NCBI GenBank assembly: GCA_963921195.1
Contig: OY992536.1
Coordinates: 176,150,995 to 176,214,994 of the forward strand
DNA length: 64,000 nt
DNA from: Pegoplata infirma
Lineage: Eukaryota; Arthropoda; Insecta; Diptera; Anthomyiidae
Reading direction: 5' to 3'
A program made the position numbers and the translations under genes. Under the pieces are notes generated by a model that did not search any database, had not been told where the DNA came from, and saw only the letters and a program-made list of their open reading frames with translations. Numbering within the stretch: position 1 is the first letter of the stretch; each line of letters begins with the position of its first letter. This document shows, piece after piece, positions 56,021 through 64,000 of the stretch.

Positions 56021-56659
56021 GGCTTTGCTGAAGGGCAAGACGCATCCAGGCACCTATTACAAACATTTGTTATATGGTCAACCAGACAGTCAATTTCCGC
56101 CAATCTATGCGGTTCAGATAAGGGTACTTCATCCAAAAGCAAAGAAAAAGTCTCCCTATATTTCACCCAGTTTGTTCTCCTCAGATTTCTAGAGACTGTC
56201 TCAACCGGGGCACGCTCCCTGAGTAAAAACTCAATGTAGCGATGATCTGAGAAAGAATGCTCTTCCAAAACTCTCCAGTCATCAATTCTATCAGACAATG
56301 TATCTGATACAAGTGTTACGTCAAGAACCTCTTGCCGCGTACTTGTAACGAAAGTTGGTTCACCACCCTTGTTACAAATATACAGGTTAGTGCTTAACAA
56401 AAACTCCAAAAGTGATTCGCCTCTATCATTTGTGTCTGTACTACCCCATATCGAATGATGTGCATTAGCATCACAACACACTACTAACTGGTGTCCCCTA
56501 GATTCAGACTCCCGAATTAGACCGACAACCTTCTCCGGGGGTATTGTCCCCGGATTAGGAAAATACGCAGAGGCGAGCCAAATAGACTTCCTATGAAGCT
56601 CTAAGCTAGCCGCTGTAACATCCATATCACTAAAAGTTGATAAAAAGAATATATTTAAG
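56005..56659 (-). pseudogene. LINE ORF2, C-terminal part of the endonuclease
   Basis: Open frame after the hAT insertion: TAASLELHRKSIWLASAY, LVVCCDANAHHSIWGS (Asp/Asn catalytic pair), GEPTFVTSTRQEVLDVTLV (DxT strand) and EEHSFSDHRYIEF (the SDH motif with the catalytic His). All expected C-terminal endonuclease residues are visible. The frame is lost at about 56010-56020 in a run of nine A's (GKKK); one A fewer would continue into the PPWW motif of the next segment. The N-terminal part of the automated frame above 56660 is hAT sequence. Confidence 0.85.
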
Positions 56660-57369
56660 CAGGCACGTACGCAGGGGGGGTGCCCTGGGGGCCCGGCCCC
56701 CCCCCCCCCCAAAATGATTTGACAATATACAAATTTTAAGACTTTGCACTACAAAATATACGTTTGTTAACAAAAAAGGCTCAGTATTATTTTTTTTATC
56801 TCTTCTAACGAAGGTTTTTTTCTAAAAATTTCAAAATATTGAAAAAATTTTCATAAAAAAAGAATTTTGTGTGGGTTTAAATTCGTAAACTTTTACGGTA
56901 GTGAATAAAATACCTTTAAACGGTTATTTCGACAGGCCAAGTAAGTTATGCATCGTAAATACTATTCCATTGCTTTTCTCTCGACTCTAGTTAAAGCCTC
57001 TGCCACATTTGACTATATTTGTGATCACCGGAAAAAATTTTGATATTTTAAAATAATTTTTTTTTATTTCTTCAGAAATACAAATGGTAAAAACGAAGAT
57101 TTTTTATGAAATTTGTCAAAGGGTTTGAAATTTTTGTAATGTTTCAGAACACATGCATTGAAAATTGTGTCGTATACACAAATTTGAAGCTTTTGTAATT
57201 CCAAGTTTAATCAAATTTGACAATTTTTAAATCCATACTCTGAATCTGGAACAATATATCAAGAGTACTTCTCTTTTGCCACCAATGTCAGGGCTGGCAA
57301 GTAAGACTCTGAATACCACTAAAGTTTTTTTTTAATATCTAAATAAAACTGAAAAAAATTTATTGACAA

Positions 57370-58660
57370 AAAATATTGTGAATTTAAGAACTTTTCTTTA
57401 CAAAAATATCTCAGAATCTATTTATTTTCTCATTCAATAAATGGATAAGAGATTTTTAAAGATCATAATAATTGTTTTCATTCTATTTCTGTACGATAAA
57501 TATTTTAGAATCAAAGAATTTCTCTATACAAAAAACGTCTTATAATCAGTGTATTTTCTTTACGAAAAATCATTCAGAATCGGAAAAATCTATACGAAAA
57601 ATGTATCAGAATCTTGAAATTTTTCTATACCAATTTGAAATATTTTTCTTAAAATAAATTTTTCTGTACGAAAAATGTGAGAATTCATCTATGCAAAAAT
57701 GTCTCAGGATCTCAGAAATTTTCTATACAAATTTGAGATTTTTCGTATAGACAAATTCACTATACGAAAAATATCTCAGAATCTAAGAAATTTTCAATGC
57801 GAAAAATTTTTCAGAATCTGAGAATTTTTCAATACAAAAAGTATCTCAGATAATCTCAAAATTTTCCATACGAAAAATGTCTCAGAGTCTAAAATTTTTT
57901 TTTTTTACGAAAAGTGTCTCAAAAGCTGAAAGCTTTTTCTATACCATAAATGTCTTAGAATCTGAAAGTTTTTCTGCACTAAAAATAACTCAGAATCTAA
58001 GAATTTTTCTTCACGAAAAATGTTTCAGAAATGGAGAATTTTTCTATAAGTAAAATGTCTCAAAATGAAAACACCTTTTTCATAAAACCTCAGAGTTTTT
58101 CTATACAAAAAATGTCTCTGGGGTCCCCTGTAGGCTAGTTGGTAGCGTGCTAGCCTATGAAACAGGGAGTCGTGGGTTCGATTCCCACCAAAACCCTTGG
58201 TCGAGTTCGCTACAACGAGACGACGGTCATTGTTACCAGTTCTCGGTTAGGTTAAAATTATTTAAAATGAGTTGTAAATAAAAATTGGAAAAATAAATAA
58301 AACTGATCATTGGATCAAATTATTATTATTATGTCTCAGAATCTAAGAATTTTTCTATACGAAAAATGTTTATAATCGGAGAATTTTTCTACACGAAAAA
58401 TTGCTCAGAGTTTTAGAGTTTTCTTGTACAAAAAATGTCTCAAAATTTTAAAATTTTCTATGCGAAAAATGTTTTAAATCGTAAGTAAAGTAAAAAATTG
58501 TCTATGGTTAAAATGTCTTGGAGTTATGATGTTTTTTGTTCAAAAACTGTAGAACTAAAAATATTTCCTAAAATTTAAGGAGTCTTTCGTTCCAAAAATG
58601 TTTCAGTATCTTTGATTTTATTACGATGATATGTATCTTAGAATTGGAGAATTTTGTATA
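57370..58660. repeat. TCAGA-type degenerate tandem array, block 6
   Basis: About 30 units of AAAAATGTCTCAGAATCTGAGAATTTTTCTATACG, heavily diverged, inside the hAT-type element and interrupted by the SINE. This block consistently uses TATACGAAAAAT between cores rather than TATAGGAAAAAT as in blocks 1-5, so it is a subfamily. Confidence 0.8.
58119..58330 (+). mobile_element. tRNA-derived SINE
   Basis: 5' region resembles a tRNA: A box TGTAGGCTAGTTGGTAGCG and B box GGGTTCGATTCCC, with an anticodon-like loop ATGAAAC between degenerate stems. Acceptor ends do not pair well and the body continues into a non-tRNA tail ending in (ATT)n. Flanked by a 7-bp duplication ATGTCTC (58112-58118 and 58331-58337). 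It inserted into the TCAGA array. Pol III promoter boxes are intact by eye. The isoacceptor cannot be assigned safely. Confidence 0.85.
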
Positions 58661-58847
58661 CCAAAAATGCTCTTAGAAGTTGTCTGCATAAATATGGTTT
58701 ATAATCAAAAAACTATGAAAAAATTTATGAACAATTCAAAAAGGTGTCCCTTAGTTTTCAGTTTTTACTCGTAAGGTATTTTTGAGATTTTTTAAAGAAA
58801 AGTTGCCTAAATTTTCAAATTCTTTAAAAAAAAAAAAATTACTTCTT

Positions 58848-59188
58848 CCCAATAAGCACATTTAAAATTCAAGTGCAAATCAAGTATAAATCAAGTGTAA
58901 ATCAAGCCTTTATTTCCAGTCTATGCTTGATTTATACTTGAATTACACTTGAATTCAATAGTATTCTCCGGCAAAACGGATACTTGAATTCAAGCGCTGT
59001 TTTTACGCTTGAAAACCAGGGAAAAGGCTGTAAAAACAGGGCTTGAATTCCAGTGTCCGTTTTGCTGGAGTATGCTATTGAATTCAAGTGTAATTCAAGT
59101 ATAAATCAAGCAGGGGCTGGAATTTAGGGCTTGATTTACACTTGTTTTATACTTGATTTGCACTTGAATTTTAAAATTGCTTATTGGG
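58848..59188. mobile_element. 341-bp foldback MITE with CCCAATAAGCA ends
   Basis: Arms CCCAATAAGCACATTTAAAA and the complement of CCCAATAAGCAATTTTAAAA, continuing with repeated TTCAAGTGCAAATCAAG and AATCAAGTATAAATCAAG words in both arms. The central loop contains CTTGAAAACCAGGGAAAAGG. Flanks are T-rich (CTTCTT and TTTTTT), so a duplication of two to five T's cannot be scored. Non-coding; nested in the hAT-type element. Confidence 0.8.
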
Positions 59189-59335
59189 TTTTTTATCTTA
59201 AATTTAAAATTAATGTTTTGTTTTCTAAAAATGTAAAAAAAATTTAAGTGAAAAAATGTTCAAGCGAAAAAACAAAATTTTGAAAAAAAAAAAAATTTTG
59301 GGCCCCCCCAAAATAAATTCCTGCGTACGTGCCTG

Positions 59336-59555
59336 TATTTAAGCCATTTTTTGCCAAGATGCAGGCTCTTGGTGAGCCCTCACCTTTGGCAACCACCAAC
59401 TTAAACCCAGGGGTCTTCAATCCGCAAACCCTGCTACCCCGCACCCAGGGCTCTTGGATAAAAACCAAGTCAACTGCTCCTGTCGTCAGGCGCAGCAAGA
59501 GTGCAACTGAGGCTGCCTTACAGTGATGGAGGTTTTTTTGTAGGAACCGCAACAT
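59336..59555 (-). pseudogene. LINE ORF2, N-terminal part of the endonuclease
   Basis: Starts at the ATG 59555 (MLRFLQKNLHHCKAA), within ORF1's last codons. The first strand and N...H region and the catalytic-glutamate motif LVFIQEPWV of the APE-type endonuclease are present, then GFKLVVAKG and RACILAKNG. The frame then enters the hAT element at 59335. The remaining endonuclease resumes at 56659 in a compatible frame, so the split is solely due to that insertion. Confidence 0.85.
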
Positions 59556-60855
59556 CTTGTTTTATTTCCACCATCCTTTCCACCACCGTGTTATTGGCTT
59601 CATCCTCCGTGTTATCAAAGAGGTCGCATTCGTCCCCAGATTCGGTTTCGAATAAGCCAGATATATATCCCATCTGTTCTGAATCGGAGGCAACAGAACT
59701 CTCCGAATTCCTCACTGCATGGGCCTCGTCCTGAATGTCACCCATCGTGGCATCAGCTTTATCCTCCATGCCATCACAGAGGTCGCATTCGTTACCAGAT
59801 TCGGTTTCAAAAATGCCAGATGCATCTCCCATCAGCCTAGAATCGGCCAGCTGAATATCAACCTTCTCCCGATTCTCCTCCTCAGCCGACTCTGCCACTG
59901 GCTTGTCTGAAAAAGTCTTCTGGTCGCCCTTGTAGACATTGACTCTTATATGAAAAAATCCAAATCTAATAATGCCGTCAGTCCTGGCTAAAAGCGGAAG
60001 CGATTCCTCATTAACCAAGACCACTGCTTGACGACGAGCGCCCTCCATCTCACCCAATCTGGCAATTTGCCAATTCTGAGTTGGAAGGTCAGGATTGCAG
60101 ACTTTTATCATCTTAAGAATCACCGCAGTGTCATTTGTAGCCATTGGGATCCATGCATGAGCTCTGGGTTGCGAGGGGATATCATGTTTTTCCACAACGT
60201 CCAGTCTGGCTCCAGGCCATAACTCTCCCACTTGGCTAATGGCAACCTTAAACACGGCTGCGGATCATTCGTTCCCAAAAGCAACGAGTTTTACTCGCCC
60301 CTGATACCAACCTGCGTTGACAGTAGTAGGGAGAAAATCAGGCATACTCTCAAGGAGCCTAAAGTAGATTTCATTTAGTTTAGTTTCAACTAAACTCCAC
60401 TTGTCCCTTGGAATACTACAATCCCCATTTTGCCTGTTTATCACAGCCCTAACGAAGTTACCTTTAACCACTTCACTAAAAGACTGAGTCCAGACGTTGC
60501 CGGTCACCTTAGATCTCTTAGGTAAAGTCTGTTTGTCAGATGCGCGCATTGCCGAAAGTTTGTCCTGTTCTTCAATGACTCCTTTCGCCCATGATAGCGA
60601 CGCCCTCTCACGTTCGGAGAGCTTCGTTCAATCAAGTTGGCTTAGTCTGTTAATTATTTTCAAACAAAGCCGTCTCTGGTTGTGCCTGACCTTTGATGGT
60701 TTAAGTTTCTTTTTCTTTTTACCACCAATATTAGGCTGGGCACCCCTACCAGAATCAAGGTCGGACTTCAAGGTCGCAACCCTAAGACCAGTGCTAGGAC
60801 CAGCACCAGCCGGTGAGGCAGAGCCTCGAATTAAATCGGTATCATTTGTGTCCAT
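59518..60855 (-). pseudogene. LINE ORF1 (DUF4780-like), two in-frame stops
   Basis: 446 codons in one frame from the ATG at 60855 to TAA at 59518, interrupted by TGA at 60628-60630 and at about 60265-60267; the second follows FGNE and could be a CGA-to-TGA change. Residues 40-75 are basic (GGKKKKKLKPSK). The middle (VNAGWYQGRVKLVAFG, VGELWPGARLDVVEKHDIPS, RAHAWIP, NPDLPTQNWQIARLG, VLVNEESLPLL, GFFHIRVNVY) matches my memory of the insect DUF4780 family, an ORF1-type domain. The C-terminal third is acidic with two repeats of FETESGNECDLCD/FETESGDECDLFD. Likely an RNA-binding RNP protein of the element. Confidence 0.8.
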
Positions 60856-61003
60856 ATTTTCATTTTCCTGGATGTGGTCATGAAAATATTACAGAAATAC
60901 CTATTACGAACAATTTCAAAAAATTCAATTAATAGCACGGAGATAAATTAAAACACGTCCACACTTGTCAACAGTTGAACGAAGAAAAAGGAATAGGCGC
61001 TTA

Positions 61004-62315
61004 TTTTTACCAAAATTCATGTCCGAATTTTTTGACCAAACAGGGCTCAAAAATTCGTAAATTTAGCGCACTTCAATGAAAAAATATTTAAAAAAATTCC
61101 ATAACCGCGATTTTGGTCCATCTGTGGACTGAATTTTAAACATGAAAACTATTTTTTATCCAAATTGGTCTCAAAAGGTGGAAAATGTTTGGTGTGTTTC
61201 TAAAAAATATTAAAAAAAGTATAAAAACACGATTTTGGTCCAAAAATGCTGATAGCGTTTTTATATATATTTTTTTTTAATATTTTTTAGATAACACGGT
61301 TAACATTTTCAAACTTTTGTTATCTAAAAAATATTAAAAAGAATATGAAAACACGATTTTGGTCTGAAAAAGTTGGTCGGCAGCTGTGGAACAAAATCGC
61401 AGATCAGTATTTTTGAACCAAAATTGCGTTTTTATATTTTTTTAATATTTTTTGATAACAATAACCCAGCAAAACTTTGGTAATGGGTAGTGATTATATA
61501 ACACATTACCAGGTAATGCATATAACTTATTTGTAGCATTATTTTATGATGTCTTACCAAACATTTGTTCCACAACGTATTATTTTCAAGTAAAAAATAA
61601 TGCATTACTAATAATTTGCTACGTAATGCATGATTATTGGAAAAAATGTATTTCATATTTGAGGGGCTCAAAGCACAAGAGGTTTAAGTGACTTTTTTAA
61701 AAAAATTGAGTTAACATATGGAATTAGTAGGTGAAGTTCACAGAAGTTTAGAACACAAGAGCTCAATGTAAAATTCTTTTTCGTTAGCAAGATATGGCTC
61801 TTGTTTTTTAGCTCTTGTTACTAAAATACCTGTTTTGCTTGGAGCACAAGGGGTATATGAGCACTTAAACCCCTTGTGCTCCAAGCAATTATTAAAATTA
61901 AATTTTTTACGTAGACAAAGTGGTTGAAGTGCTAGAAGTTCGTGCATTAATAGTAATAAAATTTAGCAAGAACATCTTAGGTAGGTAACCAGCGGTCAAA
62001 ATTTAAAAAAAATGGCGTTTTTCAAATGTCCAAATTTTTTCACCAAATCCGTCTCAAAAATTAGGAATTGTTGCGTACTTTATAGGAAAAATATAAAAAA
62101 ATACAAAAAAATGTTGGTCCACAGCTGCTGATTTTTGAACATATAAATTATTTTTTTTTATACAAATTGGTCTCAAAACTTTGAAAATGTAAAGCATTTT
62201 ATATATTAAAAAAATATAAAAAACACGATTTTAGTTCAAAAATGCTGATCAAAGATTTTGGTCCACAGATGCTAATCACCATTTTTGGACCAAAATCGTG
62301 TTTTTATATTTTATA
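61004..62315. repeat. AACACGATTTTGGTCCA repeat block with an inserted stretch
   Basis: The words AAAAACACGATTTTGGTCCA, CCAAATTGGTCTCAAAA and GATTTTGGTCCACAGATGCTGAT recur in direct and inverted orientation at 61110-61440 and 62020-62310. Between them, about 61462-62005, lies unrelated sequence beginning ACCCAGCAAAACTTTGG (a MITE-like terminus) without a matching right end. The minus-strand frames at 61432 and 61738 lie in this insert and show no motif. Confidence 0.55.
61835..61888. repeat. Perfect 20-bp-stem hairpin
   Basis: TTGCTTGGAGCACAAGGGGT and ACCCCTTGTGCTCCAAGCAA are exactly complementary and separated by 14 bp (ATATGAGCACTTAA). It is a very stable cruciform or RNA hairpin. Related words (GCACAAGAGGTTTAAGTG at 61673, AACACAAGAGCTCAATG at 61751) nearby suggest a local repeat. 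Confidence 0.85.
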
Positions 62316-64000
62316 CTAGCAGGCACGCCCGGAACTTCGCCCCCGGTAATATTAAATACCTGATTAAAGATGGATCAGGATTAAAGTCTCCATTTCTAAA
62401 AATCTCCCCTTCAGAATTTTTTTTTATTTAATGTTTATCGTTGAAGTCATTCATAAAAACTATTTAGAATAAACAATAAAATTAAAACATCCCCGTTTAG
62501 CTTGGAAACATGTTCGTTTCGGTAAATAATGTTCTTGAAAATTTTCGAGCCCTTATATTGTAATTATTGAAACCATTTCATTCCCCGTTTCACTCCTCTT
62601 CGTTTCCCGTTCTATTCCGTTCTAAAATCTAAATTTCCAGAAGGTTCTTTTTCAGAATGTTTTTTTGGGCTGGAGGATCCAATATTTCAAGTTTTATATG
62701 ACCAAATTTGCTGGAGATAGAAAAAGTTACAAAGTTCACTACTTTGCACGTATTTGCCCCAGTAAAATAGGAATTTCCAAAAAGGACATTTTCAGAATGT
62801 TTTGAAATTAGATGAGTAGTTTCGTAGATTTTAAAATTTTAAGTCTTTTGACCCAAAGTGATCTTTAAAATGGGTGGGGTCAATAAAACCTACCCTAACT
62901 CACCCTGAAAGAAAATTCTAAATATTGGTGAAAACATTTTTGAAATCACATAATAAGTTTCGTAAATAACAAATTTTACGTAGATGAACCGTAGCCTATG
63001 TCTAACATGATGGACCATTCTTCATAATGGAGAAAACATTTTTTAAATGAGTAGTTTCGGATATTTTGAAATTTTACGTTTTTTGGCCAAAAGTGGGCGT
63101 AGAAGTGGGTGTGGTCGATGAGAGCTAACCCATGTCCACCCTGAATCACCATTCTTGATATATGTATATTGGTGATAACATTTTTTAAATCGGATGAGTA
63201 GTTTGATCATATTTAAATTTTACGTTTTTCTTGCAAAAGGTGTGCGTAGATATGGCGTAGTCAATAAAACCTAGAATATTTCCACTCTGAAGGACCAAGT
63301 ATTATTGGTGAAAAAATTTAAAAAATCGGATAAAAAATTTTGGAGATTTTTAAATTATAGTTTTTGCAAAAAAGTGGGCGTATAAGTGAGCGTGGTCTAT
63401 GAATCCTAGCCAATGTCCACCCAGGAGGAACACTCTAAATATTGGTGAAAACATTTTTGAAATCGGATGAGTTGTTTAATAGATATTTAAATTTTAAGTT
63501 TTTGGGCCAAAAGTGGGCGTAGAAATGGGCGAGGTCGATGAAACCCACTATATGTCCACTATGAAGGACCATTCCAAGCATGTTTTGGTGAAAAAAATTT
63601 TGAAATCGGTTAAGTAGTTGTGGAGATTTTTAAATTTTACGTTTTTTGGCTAAAAGTGGGCGTAGAAGTGGGCGTGGTCGATGAAACCTAGCCTATGTCG
63701 ACCCTGAAGGAACACTTTAAATAATGCTGAAAACTTTTTTGAAATCGGATGAGTAGTTTCATAGATATTTAAATGTTAAGTTTTTTACCAAAAGTGGGCG
63801 TATATGTGGGCGTGGTCGATGGAACTCAGCATATGTCCACCATGAAGACCATTCCAAGTATGTATTGTTGAAAAAAATTGTGAAATCGGTTCAGTAGTTT
63901 TTGAGATTTTTGGCCAAAAGTGGGCGCAGAAGTGGGCGTGGTCGATGAACCTGGCTTATGTCCATCCTGGAGGAACACTTTAAATATTGCTGAAAACATT
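62316..64000 (-). mobile_element. Helitron-like 3' end and ~140-bp tandem repeats, running off the window
   Basis: On the minus strand the sequence ends GCGAAGTTCCGGGCGTGCC-TGCTAGT (62316-62345), resembling insect Helitron 3' termini (a GGGCGAAG...CGGGCG stem, then CTAG, then T). To the right, from about 62840, come about nine units of about 140 bp (landmarks AAAAGTGGGCGTAGAAGTGGG, GCGTGGTCGATGAAACCTAG, TATGTCCACCCTGAAGG, GAAATCGGATGAGTAGTTT) reaching the window edge, so the 5' end is not visible. No Rep/helicase sequence. Confidence 0.55.

Larger units (their letters stand above)
56660..59335. mobile_element. hAT-type element inserted in LINE endonuclease
   Basis: Termini CAGGCACGTACGCAGG and the complement CCTGCGTACGTGCCTG, exact for 16 bp, with G- and C-tracts just inside both ends. 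Exact 8-bp duplication TATTTAAG at 56652-56659 and 59336-59343. Removing the element and one duplication leaves the LINE frame continuous, so it is younger than the LINE. The interior has no transposase: it is a TCAGA-type array (57370-58660), a SINE (58119-58330) and a MITE (58848-59188). A large non-autonomous hAT of this kind is unusual. Confidence 0.92.
53138..60988 (-). mobile_element. Full-length non-LTR retrotransposon (RNase H-bearing, LOA/I-group-like), inactivated
   Basis: Minus strand. 15-bp target duplication AGGAATAGGCGCTTA at 53123-53137 and 60989-61003 fixes both ends. Order from the 5' end: 5' UTR about 130 bp, ORF1 (60855 to 59518), ORF2 (59555 to 53336) overlapping ORF1 by 38 nt in another frame, a short 3' UTR of about 85 bp, (CCTAA)n tail. 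About 5.2 kb without the 2.7-kb hAT insertion. ORF2 order is AP endonuclease, reverse transcriptase, RNase H, CCHC knuckle. RNase H and the DUF4780-type ORF1 point to a LOA-like or I-group clade (inference). Full-length with intact ends, so it was not 5'-truncated on insertion. Confidence 0.88.

Noticed and set aside
53564..56239. Plus-strand ORFs of 60-152 codons across the LINE
   Set aside because: Antisense shadows of the better-conserved minus-strand LINE frames.
58119..58330. Functional tRNA gene
   Set aside because: A and B boxes are good but the acceptor and anticodon stems do not pair, and a SINE tail with (ATT)n and target duplications follows.
53336..60855. Active retrotransposon
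   Set aside because: At least three frameshifts and a 2.7-kb insertion in ORF2, and two stops in ORF1.

Overview
The window is AT-rich, gene-poor eukaryotic DNA that looks like a dipteran (fly) genome, probably a brachyceran. The evidence is: (i) interspersed repeats that carry an embedded GTCC/GTCT microsatellite and a 3' ATTCGGC-type hairpin, resembling the fly DINE-1/mini-me (Helentron-associated) repeats; (ii) a LINE whose ORF1 resembles the insect DUF4780 family; (iii) many fly-style foldback elements. I found no convincing host exon. No operon, rRNA, functional tRNA, CRISPR or bacterial/viral gene is visible. Almost every base I can explain is a transposon, a transposon insertion inside another transposon, or a tandem repeat.

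Layout. 1-5.4 kb: a TA-flanked MITE, a pair of near-perfect palindromes, a cluster of GGGAGTTATTTCAT boxes, a nested foldback, and two back-to-back hAT-type MITEs with exact 8-bp target duplications. 7.0-29.2 kb: one segment present twice (about 7.02-19.79 and 23.16-29.17 kb). Copy A is opened by a 9-kb block of Helitron-like ends, ~145-bp tandem repeats and a 1.3-kb satellite of 16-bp units with palindromic GTAC cores. Copy B is opened by a hAT MITE and by a three-level nest with a Transib element at its centre. A 2.9-kb foldback (19.79-22.73 kb) lies between the copies. 30-37 kb: a four-part nested MITE complex and another hAT MITE. 37-47.3 kb: DINE-1-like repeats, one split by two further insertions. 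47.9-52.6 kb: remains of two DNA-transposon transposases and several foldbacks.

53.1-61.0 kb holds the one substantial coding region: a full-length but dead non-LTR retrotransposon on the minus strand (ORF1 with DUF4780-like domain; ORF2 with endonuclease, reverse transcriptase, RNase H and zinc knuckle). It is bounded by a 15-bp target duplication and ends in about 23 copies of the arthropod telomere pentamer TTAGG (read on the + strand). Its endonuclease is split by a 2.7-kb hAT-type element that itself contains a tRNA-derived SINE and a MITE. 62.3-64.0 kb begins with a Helitron-like 3' end and runs off the window in ~140-bp tandem repeats.

The window is therefore a readable stratigraphy of insertions. 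At least eight hAT-type insertions have exact 8-bp duplications, and several have an empty site elsewhere in the window. I see no new multi-gene system; the most unusual signals are the TTAGG-tailed LINE, the Transib element with recombination-signal-like heptamers, the palindromic satellite, and MITE families that each carry their own repeated subterminal motif.
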